Origin: Oikopleura dioica
Taxonomy: Eukaryota > Chordata > Appendicularia > Copelata > Oikopleuridae
Direction: 5' to 3'
NCBI GenBank assembly: GCA_907165135.1
Contig: OU015567.1
Location: forward strand, 2,733,001-2,797,000
Length of the DNA stretch: 64,000 nt
This document shows, one piece after another, positions 36,021 to 47,620 of the stretch. Position 1 is the stretch's first letter. Each line of letters opens with the position of its first letter. The notes under the pieces are model-generated. The model searched no databases, was not told the origin of the DNA, and saw nothing but the letters and a program-made list of their open reading frames with translations. The position numbers and the translations under genes were made by a program.

Positions 36021-37833
36021 ATGAAGTTGCTCGCCACCGTTGTTACCCTCGCTGCTGCACGAAAAGGTGAGAATTTCAGAGACAAAACTAAGATTAACCG
36101 ATTTTCTAGACTCATGCAACAACACTCCACCAGAGGGAACCATCATCCTCGGCCATGACGAGAACTTCAACTACGCCGTCACTGCCGAAGACGTCGCCAA
36201 CTGGTCCGCTTGTGGCCCCAACGCCGACTGCACCAAAATCCGAGGCTGGAACTTCGAGTGTGCCTGTAAAGAAGGTTTCATCGATTACGCCCCAGAAGAC
36301 TACCGAAAGGGCTCGTGCTACGATTCCTGCTTCACCGCTGTCATCCCAGACAACTCATCTTGCGATGTCGATGCTGACGGCAATGCTTTCTGGACCTGCG
36401 ATGACGGTTACTACCAGTCTTCCGTAGAAATCGAAGGATCCGGTTCCGGAGACGCCGAATTCGAAGACGTTTGCTTCTTTGACTCTTGCGCTACCGATCC
36501 ATGCGCTGACAACGCCGACTGCGCTGCCGATGGTGACTCCCACGTCTGCTCCTGCTCCGCTGGATTCTTCGACTTCAACGGTGATGCTTCACTCTGTGTT
36601 CCAGACAACTGTGCTGCTGGTACTGGTGGATGTGATGCCGACGCTACCTGCTCCGTCGATCTTCCCGATGAGGACGGCAACGGTCAGAACTCCTGCACTT
36701 GCAACGCCGGCTTCTACGGCGATGGAGAGGAATGCTTCGTCGACTCTTGCGCTCTGAGCCCATGCCAAGATGACGCCACCTGCGCTAACGTTGGTGATGA
36801 CTTCACCTGTACTTGCAATGAAGGCTTCTACCTCGGATACGCTCCATATGAAGGTTCCGGTGAAGGTTCCACCTGGGACGACCCAGCAGCCTGCCACGTC
36901 GATGTCTGCGCTTCCGCCAACCCATGCGATGTCGATGCTGCTTGCACCAACAACGCTGATGGTTCCACCAGCTGCGCTTGCAACGCCGGCTTCTATGGTG
37001 ACGGATACGAGTGCTTTGTCGATTCCTGTGCCCTCAGCCCATGCCAGGCCGACTCCACTTGCGCCAACGACGGAGATGACTACACCTGTACTTGCAATGC
37101 TGGTTTCTACTACGGTACCGTGTCTGTCGAGGGCTCTTCCGGAGACTGGAGAGACGAGGACGCCTGCCATGTTGATGTCTGCGCTTCCGCCAACCCTTGC
37201 GATGCTGATGCTTCCTGCGCCAACAACGCTGATGGCTCCCAGACTTGCACTTGCAACGCCGGTTTCTACGGTGACGGAATTGAATGCTTCGTTGACTCCT
37301 GCGCCCTCAGCCCATGCCAAGCCGACTCCACTTGTGCCAACGAAGGTGATTCGTTCTCTTGCACTTGCAACGCCGGTTTCTACGAAGGCTTCACGACCGT
37401 TGAAGGATCTACTGGAGACTTCCGAGACGAGGTCGCTTGCCATGCCGATATCTGCGATTCTGCCTCTAACCCATGCAATGCTAACGCCTCGTGCGACAAC
37501 AACGCTGATGGTTCCCAAACTTGCACTTGCAACTTTGACTTCAAGGGTGACGGTGTCGACTGTACCGATATTGGTCTCTTGAACCAGGCCGAGATCCTTG
37601 CTAGACTTTCTGACTTCGACTCTGACGCAGCTGGTATCGACGATCCCAAGATCGCCAAAAAATTCAACAAGGCCATGGGCAAGTACCCAACCAGCCATGT
37701 CGACAACTACGTGTCTGAGTGCATGAACAAGCGAGAGGTTAATGCTCTCATCGAAGAAGCTGAAGCTGACGACATTTCCGCAGAAGAAGAACTCCTTGGA
37801 TGGGATATCTCCGATGCCTGCTCTTATGCCTAG
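36021..37833 (+). CDS. Secreted EGF-like repeat protein 1, truncated by a transposon
   Basis: Exons 36021-36066 and 36110-37830 encode MKLLATVVTLAAA (signal peptide) and then about nine to ten Cys-rich EGF-like modules. From about residue 200 these alternate ALSPCQ... and ASANPC... types, with CNAGFYGDG motifs. A Cys-poor helical segment near the C-terminus ends DISDACSYA. The next codon is TAG, which is the first three bases of a hAT-like element (37831), so the product is 589 aa. The intact paralogue continues into a further exon encoding a Lys-rich coiled coil; here that sequence survives downstream (40536-40761). EGF arrays act in extracellular matrices. Codon use is biased to C-ending codons, suggesting strong expression. 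Whether transcripts splice around the element is unknown. Confidence 0.88.
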
Positions 37834-40527
37834 GGTCCACGCTCAAAAAATGAAACTTTTTAAATATTGCTTTTGGGCTGTTTTCATCAATATAAAAGTT
37901 AAAGATCTCGAAGAAAAGAGTAAAATAAACAAAATTTCAACCCGATATAAAAAAGGGTTGAGGAGTTATGACGAAGAAACACCCAGAAAACCATGAAGAA
38001 CGACTCGAAAAAATTTTTAATCAACACAGGGGAAATTGAAGCCCTTTTTTAACCCTAAATCGACCATAAATTTTTTGGAGGATGAAGTTCTTCGTCAGTA
38101 ATCCCGTAAATATGGCGCAAAAAATGCGAAAATCAGCGGCGCGCAGCTCGCTGAGCGCGCGACCGCCTAAGGGCACCGCAAGGGTGGCCGCGACGAAACT
38201 TCTTCAGAAATTCATAATTTTCAAATAAGTATTAGTTAAAATAAAATAATAATAAAGAAGTCGGAAAAATATGATGAAAAAACTAAAAAAAGAATAAATT
38301 TTCAACAAAGTCATAAATTTTGAGAAAATTTAGAAATTTTTTTCTGTTTTGTAAAGACCATAATATAAAAAAATAAATGAAAAATAAGAAAAACTAATAA
38401 TACGGGTGAGGGTGGGGTTGGGGACATGGCTGGGCTAAACAAAATCAGCCGGGTAGAGTTGACGGCCTATGTCAAGCCCATTTAATTTTAAAAGCCAGGG
38501 ATGGGGCTGAGACGGCCCGAAGGGCCGTCAAGCCCATTTAATTTTAAAAGCCAGGGATGGGGCTGAGACGGCCCGAAGGGCCGTCAAGCCCATTTAATTT
38601 TAAAAGCCAGGGATGGGGCTGAGACGGCCCGAAGGGCCGTCAAGCCCATTTAATTTTAAAAGCCAGGGATGGGGCTGAGACGGCCCGAAGGGCCGTCAAG
38701 CCCATTTAATTTTAAAAGCCAGGGATGGGGCTGAGACGGCCCGAAGGGCCGTCAAGCCCATTTAATTTTAAAAGCCAGGGATGGGGCTGAGACGGCCCGA
38801 AGGGCCGTCAAGCCCATTTAATTTTAAAAGCCAGGGATGGGGCTGAGACGGCCCGAAGGGCCGTCAAGCCCATTTAATTTTAAAAGCCAGGGATGGGGCT
38901 GAGACGGCCCGAAGGGCCGTCAAGCCCATTTAATTTTAAAAGCCAGGGATGGGGCTGAGACGGCCCGAAGGGCCGTCAAGCCCATTTAATTTTAAAAGCC
39001 AGGGATGGGGCTGAGACGGCCCGAAGGGCCGTCAAGCCCATTTAATTTTAAAAGCCAGGGATGGGGCTGAGACGGCCCGAAGGGCCGTCAAGCCCATTTA
39101 ATTTTAAAAGCCAGGGATGGGGCTGAGACGGCCCGAAGGGCCGTCAAGCCCATTTAATTTTAAAAGCCAGGGATGGGGCTGAGACGGCCCGAAGGGCCGT
39201 CAAGCCCATTTAATTTTAAAAGCCAGGGATGGGGCTGAGACGGCCCGAAGGGCCGTCAAGCCCATTTAATTTTAAAAGCCAGGGATGGGGCTGAGACGGC
39301 CCGAAGGGCCGTCAAGCCCATTTAATTTTAAAAGCCAGGGATGGGGCTGAGACGGCCCGAAGGGCCGTCAAGCCCATTTAATTTTAAAAGCCAGGGATGG
39401 GGCTGAGACGGCCCGAAGGGCCGTCAAGCCCATTTAATTTTAAAAGCCAGGGATGGGGCTGAGACGGCCCGAAGGGCCGTCAAGCCCATTTAATTTTAAA
39501 AGCCAGGGATGGGGCTGAGACGGCCCGAAGGGCCGTCAAGCCCATTTAATTTTAAAAGCCAGGGATGGGGCTGAGACGGCCCGAAGGGCCGTCAAGCCCA
39601 TTTAATTTTAAAAGCCAGGGATGGGGCTGAGACGGCCCGAAGGGCCGTCAAGCCCATTTAATTTTAAAAGCCAGGGATGGGGCTGAGACGGCCCGAAGGG
39701 CCGTCAAGCCCATTTAATTTTAAAAGCCAGGGATGGGGCTGAGACGGCCCGAAGGGCCGTCAAGCCCATTTAATTTTAAAAGCCAGGGATGGGGCTGAGA
39801 CGGCCCGAAGGGCCGTCAAGCCCATTTAATTTTAAAAGCCAGGGATGGGGCTGAGACGGCCCGAAGGGCCGTCAAGCCCATTTAATTTTAAAAGCCAGGG
39901 ATGGGGCTGAGACGGCCCGAAGGGCCGTCAAGCCCATTTAATTTTAAAAGCCAGGGATGGGGCTGTGACAAAAAAAAGAGGGATAAACATTTTTAGAATT
40001 TAGATTTTTAAATTTAATTTAGAAGAACCGAGTTTTTATTAAATTGTTATTAATGAAAGTTATTTTTAGTTAAATTTTATGTTTTCATTCCTTAAAAATA
40101 TTTTATTTTACATTTATTATGGCAGAAAAAGAGAAAAGCCAAATTTTATATCAAAGAAAATTTGTTTTCTTTGTGGACACCCTTGCAGCGCCTGAGGCAT
40201 CGCGCCGCGCGCTCTTTGAAAATGGCTCAGAATTTACGAAAAATTGTCGATTTCTTAAAAGTTAGGCCATCCTCCAAAAAACAGATTTCAGTTTCGAATT
40301 ATTTATACAAAATTTCATATTTTTAACATTTTAAATTTTTAAAAACGGGTGTTCTTGGGTGATTTTGCATTTTCGCCCACTTTGTGGCCTCATAATTTCT
40401 CAACCCTTTTATAGATTTTTTTTGTTCAAGTGTCAAAATGCTTGTTTTTTATAGTTGTCTTTCATATCTAATTTTTGGAATTATACGAGCATTATTTCGG
40501 GTAGCTATTTTTTGAGCGTGGACCCTA
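37831..40527. mobile_element. 2.7 kb hAT-like element inserted in EGF-repeat gene 1
   Basis: The inverted terminal repeat TAGGGTCCACGCTCAAAAAA is perfect at both ends, and the 8 bp target CTTATGCC is duplicated exactly (37823-37830 and 40528-40535). An 8 bp duplication with TAGGG ends fits the hAT superfamily. Sub-terminal inverted blocks built on AAAAGGGTTGAG occur at about 37950 and 40405. There is no transposase; most of the interior is a 56 bp tandem array. The flawless duplication implies a young insertion. Confidence 0.92.
38477..39965. repeat. 56 bp tandem repeat array (about 26.6 copies)
   Basis: The unit starts CCCATTTAATTTTAAAAGCC and includes the palindrome GACGGCCCGAAGGGCCGTC. 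By eye all copies are identical, so the array is very recent or homogenised (or its copy number is an assembly estimate). A degenerate half unit precedes it (38461). It lies wholly inside the hAT-like element. Confidence 0.95.
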
Positions 40528-40761
40528 CTTATGCCAAGGATCTTGCTGTAAGAACTTTAAAAGAGTTACTGTTTCTGACTAAATTTTTAGACCGCCAACA
40601 ACCGATTCCTGAAGCGATGGGCCTGCGTCGACCAGTGGAACTTTAACGCTGATGCCAAGGACCTCAAGAAAGAAAACAAGAACCTCCGAAAGAAGATGAA
40701 GAAGGTCGAAAAGAAACTCAAGCAGTTCTCGAGCAAGGTCAACGCCGCCCTCAAATGCTAA
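40528..40761 (+). pseudogene. Displaced 3' exons of EGF-repeat gene 1
   Basis: After the second target copy, the coding sequence resumes (AAGGATCTTGCT, 40536-40547), then a GT-AG intron (40548-40590) and a final exon 40591-40761. The exon encodes a Trp/Cys start (NNRFLKRWACVDQW) and a Lys-rich coiled coil ending in Cys. It matches the last exon of the intact paralogue in length (171 bp) and sequence. No stop or frameshift is visible, as expected for a recent separation. Confidence 0.88.
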
Positions 40762-41121
40762 TTTTCTCTTTCCTTCTGTTATCAAGAATTTGAAATCCGC
40801 AAATTTTTGATAAATTAACTTACCTCACAAGATCAACTACTCCTTTATGTTCAATAAACATATTTCAAGAATACTTTCTTGCGTTTTTATTGTGTTGTCA
40901 AAATATTGTGATTTCTAAAATAAAGAAATGTAGCTGAGATTTTGAGCAATAAATTTATTAAAAACTCACATTGTTGCGAATAGAAAAATATAGATTTCTT
41001 TTTAGGTTCTTTTAGGCAATAAAATTGAGAAATCAGTATTTTCATGCATGGACAAGAATACAGAGAGCGCCTCATTTTTCAATAAAATATTGCCTCCACA
41101 TATCGAATGACCATTCATTTT

Positions 41122-41494
41122 TACGTATAAAAGGGGGGGTCACAATTACGGGCAAATTCTTCCCGAAGCACACAATTACCACACAATATAACGGGTTCAA
41201 TATTCTTCCCTGGGCTTACTAAGTTAACGGGTTTCAGATTCGCGAAATGAATTGAGCGCCCATGGCAAACTTGCTCTTCGTTTTTTTCTAGAAGTGTAGT
41301 TTGGATTTTCTAGAAATGCCAAGAACAAAATTCAATTGGTTCGCCGATTTCAAGTTCAACTGAGTTCGCTCAATTCATTTTGAGAATCTGAAACCCGTTA
41401 ACTTAGTGAGTCTAGGGAAGAATATTGAACCCGTTATAATTGTGTGCCGCGGGAAGCATTTGCCCGTTATAATTGTGACCCCCCCTTTTATAAC
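41122..41494. mobile_element. 373 bp foldback element between the EGF-repeat genes
   Basis: The arms (about 41122-41258 and 41368-41494) are inverted copies with some mismatches, containing the repeated words TATAACGGGTTCAATATTCTT and GTTAACGGGTTTCAGATTC-like sequence. A spacer of about 110 bases separates them. No coding potential. Confidence 0.75.
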
Positions 41495-41502
41495 GTTTAG
41501 AA

Positions 41503-42082
41503 TTACCTCGGGTACCTGATTTACTGCCGCTTTTTTGGCACCAAAATTTCGAAAATCCGGCATTAAATTGGAATCGATCTTGGAATTGATTTGGTCGAGA
41601 TTTTTGGTTATTAAAAGAGTCTGTAGACAGAGTTTTTTGTTAACTGCTTTTGATTTTAAGCGATACTACTCAAAACAACATAATGGACAATCAAAAAAGG
41701 GCTATTTACAGACGAAATAATTCTGCATGCAGAATAGTGCTGCATATAAGAAAAACAACTTCTATCAAAGAAGCCGCGAGAGTAGAGTCTCTTTCTGAAA
41801 GTCCGTCATCTTCAAAAATAAGTTCCCTACAAGAAGTCGCGAGCAAGGACCGTTAATAGTTCTGCATTCGGCAGAATAGTTTTGTTGAGCGCAGAATAGG
41901 CTATTCTGAATAGCTCTTCTTTTTGCAGAATAGTTCCATTTTTTGCAGAGTAGTTCTACATGCAGAAAAGTTTCGACCACCTCTCCGAAAAAAGCGGCAT
42001 TAAATTGGAATTTGCAGGTTACCGATTTTTCAAAAAAAGCGGCATTAAATTGGGCGGCATTAAATCGGGTACCCGAGGTAAA
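41503..42082. mobile_element. 580 bp TIR element with GCAGAATAG repeats
   Basis: Ends TTACCTCGGGTACCTGATTT and (reverse) TTACCTCGGGTACCCGATTT are inverted repeats; the word GGCATTAAATTGG is repeated near both ends. The interior (41690-41970) has many GCAGAATAG words and a block related in inverse orientation to 17510-17665. No transposase. Confidence 0.7.
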
Positions 42083-42256
42083 TGATTCGCAAATCCTCTT
42101 CCTCATCCTACTCTTTCTCAAAACTAGAAGAATTATTTGTAACGTTTTTTGAAAGACGAATTCAGTATGGATCGTGTTTGAAATACAAACAAGTTATGAG
42201 TATTTTGAAAAGTGGAAGCACGAGACAAACGCATTTCTTTTAGTCAGGAAATGATC

Positions 42257-42267
42257 CCTAGGTGGCG
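42257..42267 (+). promoter_or_regulatory. CCTAGGTGGCG promoter motif, EGF-repeat gene 2
   Basis: Same 11-base core as upstream of gene 1 and at the same distance from the ATG (about 94-104 bases). Retained while flanking bases differ, which suggests function. Confidence 0.45.
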
Positions 42268-42360
42268 TTTGGCTTAGTTCGCGAGTACCATCATAATTCT
42301 AGAAAATATGCTCATTCGGTTTCTTTCAACGCGGCTGACACACAAAAAACTTTTTTACCG

Positions 42361-44956
42361 ATGAAGCTCCTGGCGACTGTCATAGCAGTTGCTGCAGCGA
42401 GAAAAAGTAAACGCCTTGATTACATCAGAGATTACTTTCACTAAGAGATAGACTTTCAACTTAAATATTTCAGACTCATGCAGCAACACGCCACCAGTAG
42501 GCACTATCATCCTCGGACATGACGAGAACTACAACTACGCTGTCACCGCCGAAGACGTCGCCAACTGGTCTGCCTGTGGTCCCAATGCCGACTGCACAAA
42601 GATCCGAGGCTGGAACTTCGAGTGTGTCTGTAAGGAAGGTTTCATCGATTACGCACCAGAAGACTACCGAAAGGGCTCATGCTTTGATTCCTGTTTCACC
42701 GCCGTAATCCCAGACCACTCCACATGCGATGTCGACGCCGACGGCAACGCTTTCTGGACCTGCGATGACGGTTACTACCAGTCCTCCGTAGAAATCGAAG
42801 GATCCGGTTCCGGAGACGCCGAATTCGAAGACGTTTGCTTCTTTGACTCTTGCGCTACTGACCCATGTGCTGATAACGCCGATTGCACCGCCGATGGTGA
42901 CTCCCACGTCTGCTCCTGCTCCGCTGGATTCTTCGACTTCAACGGTGATGCTTCTCTTTGCGTCCCAGACAACTGTGCCGCTGGTACTGGTGGTTGTGAT
43001 GCCGACGCTACCTGCTCCGTCGATCTTCCCGATGAGGACGGTAACGGTCAGAACTCCTGCACTTGCAATGCCGGCTTCTATGGCGATGGAGAGGAATGCT
43101 TCGTCGACTCTTGCGCTCTGAGCCCATGCCAAGATGACGCCACCTGCGCTAACGTCGGTGACGACTTCACCTGTACTTGCAACGAAGGCTTCTACCTCGG
43201 ATACGCTCCATATGAAGGTTCAGGTGAAGGTTCCACCTGGGACGACCCAGCGGCCTGCCACGTCGATGTCTGCGATTCTGCCAACCCATGTGATGCTGAC
43301 GCCGCTTGCACCAACAACGCTGATGGTTCTACCAGCTGCGCTTGCAACGCCGGCTTCTACGGTGACGGATACGAATGCTTCGTCGACTCCTGTGCCCTTA
43401 GCCCGTGCCAGGATAATTCTGCTTGCGAAAACATCGGTGATGATTACACCTGCACATGCAACTTCGGATATTACCTCGGTTTTGCACCCTACGAGGGATC
43501 TGGAGAGGGCTCAACCTGGGAAAATCCTGATGCATGCCATGTTGATGTCTGTGCCTCCGCAAATCCATGCGATGTCGATGCTGCTTGCTTCAACAATCCG
43601 GACGGCTCTCAATCCTGCGCCTGCAACGACGGTTTCTACGGTGATGGATACGAGTGTTTTGTTGATTCATGCGCCCTCAGCCCTTGCCAAGATGACGCAA
43701 CGTGCGCCAACGTTGGTGATGAGTATACGTGTACATGCAATGACGGCTTCTACCTCGGTTACGCTCCATATGAAGGATCCGGCGAAGGTTCTACCTGGGA
43801 CGATCCAGCTGCTTGTCACATCGACGTCTGTGCCTCCGCGAACCCATGTGACGCTGATGCTGCTTGCTCCAATAATGACGATGGTTCACAAAGCTGTTCT
43901 TGTAACGATGGATTCTACGGGGATGGCTATGAGTGCTTCGTCGATTCTTGCGCTCTAAGCCCATGCCAGGCTGACTCAACCTGTGCCAATACTGGTGATA
44001 GCTACACGTGCACATGTAACGAAGGTTTCTACCTCGGTGAAGATAGCGAAGGTGATGATGCCTGTCATGTTGATGTTTGCGACTCTGCTAACCCATGCGA
44101 TGTCGACGCCACTTGCTCGAACGAGATTGACGGATCCCAAAGCTGTGTTTGCAACGATGGATTCTACGGCGACGGTGATGAATGTTTCTTCGACTCTTGC
44201 GCAACCAGCCCTTGCCAAGTCGATTCAACTTGCACCAACGAAGGCGACTCGTTTTCATGCACCTGTAATGCTGGTTTCTACGAAGGCACCACAACTGTTG
44301 AGGGGTCAACTGGCGATCTAAGAGACGAAGTTGCTTGCCACGTCGATGTCTGCGCTTCTGAAAGCAATCCATGCGATTCCAACGCTTCTTGCGACAATAA
44401 TGCCGATGGCTCCCAGACTTGCACTTGCAACTTTGACTTCAAGGGCGACGGAGTCACCTGTACTGACATTGGTCTTCTTAATCAAGCTGAAATTCAAGAT
44501 CGACTTGCCGCTTTTGACTCGGATGCCGCTGGTATCGACAATTCCAAGGTTGCCAAGAAGTTCAACAAGGCCCTTAAGAAGTACCCAATGAAACATGTCG
44601 ACAACTACGTATCTGAGTGCATGAACAAGCGCGAAGCCAATGCTATCATTGAAGCTGCTGAAGCTGATGATATTTCTGGACAAGAAGAAGAGCTTCTCGG
44701 CTGGGACATCAGCGATGCCTGCTCTTATGCCAAGGATCTTGCTGTAAGATACTCTTAGATTTTCAGGTTTAAGCATATTTTCTAGACCGCCAACAACCGA
44801 TTCCTGAAGCGATGGGCCTGCGTCGAACAGTGGGGCTTTAACGTTGGTGCCAAGGACCTCAAAAAGGAAAACAAAAACCTCCGAAAGAAAATGAAAAAGT
44901 CAGAAAAACAGCTCAAGCAGTTCACAAGCAAAGTCAACGCTGCCCTTGGCTGCTAG
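42361..44956 (+). CDS. Secreted EGF-like repeat protein 2 (intact paralogue)
   Basis: Three exons, 42361-42406, 42474-44743 and 44786-44956, close to 2487 nt (828 aa). Signal peptide MKLLATVIAVAAA; N-terminal unique Cys-rich region; then alternating EGF-like module pairs (ALSPCQ... with a Gly/Ser/Glu-rich insert, and SANPC... with CNDGFYGDG). Next come a conserved helical region (NQAEI...FDSDAAGID, NYVSECMNKRE) and a final Lys-rich coiled coil ending in Cys. It carries about four more EGF modules than paralogue 1, an expansion within one exon. Exon 2 has no in-frame Met until its last fifth, so a simple ATG-based ORF search misses it. Extracellular matrix or coat role inferred from layout only. 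Confidence 0.92.
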
Positions 44957-45450
44957 ATCATCCCTTTAAAAATTTGAAAGATTTGAAGCCTGCAAATTTT
45001 TCTTATTTTTTGCATGACAATAAAAAAGCTACATAAAGTCAAACTAAAACACAGTTTTACATTTCTATTTCCGACGATTTTGGCCTTTCAGAGTTTCTTG
45101 CATTTTTGTTGTAACAAAAAATCGTGTAAACAAGTTTCCGTTCACAAAATACGGCGTTTCTTGCCAAAACTCAAAGTGCTCCATAGAATACGAGTTGCCA
45201 AAACAAAACTAGCAATTACCATTCATTTTGTACGAATCTCGCTAGAAACCGCGTTTGGACACAGTAATTTCTAGCTCTAGCATTTTTCCGCAAGCCACAA
45301 AAAGATAACACGCGCGTTCTTTTTGAAGGAGAATTTTAGGAATCCAGACTAGCTATTTTCCCTTTTGGATAAGCAGGATTTTGGCTAGGCGAAAATAATA
45401 AGAGAAGGTAAATTTTGAACGAAAAATTTGACGTCATTTTTTTATTTGCA
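44957..45450. other. Intergenic stretch between convergent genes
   Basis: About 0.5 kb of 3' flanking sequence shared by the EGF-repeat gene 2 (+) and the DUF2236 gene (-). I see no exon or repeat in it. Confidence 0.4.
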
Positions 45451-46747
45451 TCACATGGCAAGAAGACTTTTCCATCCAGTTCTATCTCTCAGCCAGGTCG
45501 CAAATCTCACTCGGAATTTTAACAGCTCAAGGTAAAAGTCTAAAACTCAAAAATGCATTTTCAAGGGGAGAGATTACTCACTTGCATTGAGATTCAGTAT
45601 CCAGCGCACTATTGTATATCTATACGCCGTTTGATAAGTCCACTTCATGATTGCTATCTGACGTTTGCCTGCTTTAGAATCAAGAGGGTAAACTTTTGCA
45701 AGTATCTCCCGGTAAGATTCGTCTGAAAAGAAACACGTTGGCCCATCGCGTAATTCAATAGTTTTCTTACCAACTGCTTCACCGTGGCATCCGTTGAAGT
45801 CCATGGCAAGATCGACTGCGTATCGGATAAAAGGATACAGGAGGCCGTAGTTGTCTGAAACTGCTCTTGCCATGGGCTCGAATTCCTTTGGCGGCTGGAA
45901 AATAGGATCATTACTTTTTGTTCAGGGGTTGATTTTGTGAACCTTTATAAGTGAAGGGAGCAAGCAATATTTTGCCATATCATAGACGGTTCTTTTCGCC
46001 CCAAGAACAGACCCAGAGAACGGATTGTACTCGTCCTTCAATCCATGCAAGTGACCCATCACGCGCCAGAAATACAAGTAATCGTGGAGATCTTTTGATT
46101 CTTCAACACCGAAACCTTCGGGGGCGATTGTAATGCTCCCGACGAAACCGACCAGAGTAAAGGCAAGATCAGATTGAGAGACCCACTCTAGAACTAGTTT
46201 AAAAGGTAAGGTTGATAGAGCGAAACTAACGATCGCCATTCTCGTTTTTCCGATCTTTAGTGATTCGTTGAGCCACTGATTTGTGAATGAGGCGGACTTG
46301 TTTCAGAGACTTATGTCCCTCTTTGAAACGATTTTCATTGCTCTAGAATCTATAATACGTTCAGAAAATTAAAAATCTGATCGATTCCTGAGCTCGGGTC
46401 CCAAACATCAGAGTAAATCCACGAACGAACATGAATGCCAGTATGATTGTATCTCCAGTAAGCCTTGTTTTTCTCGTCCGATTTTCCAGTGTAAACAAGA
46501 ACGTCTAGCAGACTCTTGAATGTCAATCCGGACAGTAACGATATCACCATGCTACAGTTACCACTTAGCCGTTGTCATTCTTATCTCGATACCTGAACAT
46601 GCAAGCAGCCACGTGATTTTTATAGTATCGCCTTCCGTTTTGAAATCTTTCATCGTCGTACCAATCCGGCTTCGTCAACGGCCCGTCAAAGAGCCCCTTC
46701 TCTTTACTCCCTTCGAGGATTTTTTCAAACTTTGATTCGTCTTCCAT
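45451..46747 (-). CDS. mpaB / rubber oxygenase-like (DUF2236) protein
   Basis: Six exons, 46747-46593, 46551-46383, 46342-46231, 46193-45943, 45894-45582 and 45539-45451, close to 1089 nt (362 aa). The order of motifs fits the ER-bound oxygenase mpaB / latex-clearing (DUF2236) family: TGIHV, a DVWDPSS region, SLKQVRLIHKSV (haem-region His in the family), WVSQSDLAFTLVGF and YFWRVMGHLHGL..NPF. Members bind a b-type haem and oxidise lipid-like or polyprenoid substrates; the animal substrate is unknown. The join 46383|46342 stays in frame and in family register only with a GA-AG intron (ATC|GATCAG). The N-terminus is charged, with no signal peptide. Confidence 0.72.
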
Positions 46748-47094
46748 TTTAAAGACAAGAATAATTCCGACGCACCAGAACTAAGGGCGTGGTACTTACT
46801 CAGTACAAGCCTTATTAAAATCAATATTTGCACGCTGCAATTTTTACGGACAAAAATAGAATATTGAAAATTTTTTTCTTCTTGGTGACAAAAGCTTTCC
46901 ATGAATTATACAGAAACGATCATTCTGTATTCTCCACATCTATCGTTGCAAAAAGTCCATGATTGCCTTCAGTCAAATTTCAAGAGAGCTTATTTCTCCA
47001 AGTGAAAAGCGCTTTCATCATAAGTCACTTTCTAATGATTCTTTTTAGCGATCACACATAAATAAAGACTCTCATTTTCCTCTTCGCCGCAAAA

Positions 47095-47620
47095 ATGAAC
47101 TTCTTTTTCAAAGAATGGCTTTTAAGAAATCCGGAGAAATTCGAAAAGTATGCGCGAATGTTTGGCGCTAAAAGAGCTGCCCCGCTTTACATGTCCCAAG
47201 CAGTAAGTTCTCGCATTTTAGATAAAATATTTTCAATTTTTAGCAATTGTGTGCTCATTCGAAAACGGTCAACCAACTGTATGCTCTTTTTGTTACTGTC
47301 ATCATCATTATACTTGCATCCTTAATAATCGTCCAGCTGAATCTTGGCTTGTCGATCTCCGGGATTTTCAAATATTGTTGTGGATCATTTTGTAAAGAAA
47401 GAGGTAAGTCTCTTACTCTGAAATAATTTTTCTCTTCACTTTTCAAGAGAAACGAGGTCAAACGAGCCGCGGTAAAAAATTGAAGCGAAGAATTTCTAGC
47501 CTGAAAAAGCACTCGCGAACTTCGCTAAGAACCCTCTCGGTGATCTCAGAAGAGAAGGATAAAACCGACTTGAGCTCGTCTGAAAAGTCTAAAAATTCGA
47601 TGATCTCGAAAAACTCATAA
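47095..47620 (+). CDS. Single-TM protein with basic tail
   Basis: Exons 47095-47202, 47244-47403 and 47448-47620 close to 441 nt (146 aa) with standard introns. An amphipathic N-terminus (MNFFFKEWLLRNPEKFEKY) precedes one long hydrophobic segment (about residues 49-73), then CCGSFC and a Lys/Arg/Ser-rich cytoplasmic tail of about 55 residues. Family not recognised. The next gene on the same strand has a similar build. Confidence 0.6.

Noticed and set aside
36589-37698. 369-codon minus-strand frame opposite the EGF-repeat exon
   Set aside because: It is an antisense shadow of a C-ending-codon, GC-rich coding exon; the plus-strand reading has Cys spacing and paralogue support.
38477-39965. CRISPR-like array
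   Set aside because: The 56 bp units are contiguous with no unique spacers, and the context is a eukaryotic transposon.
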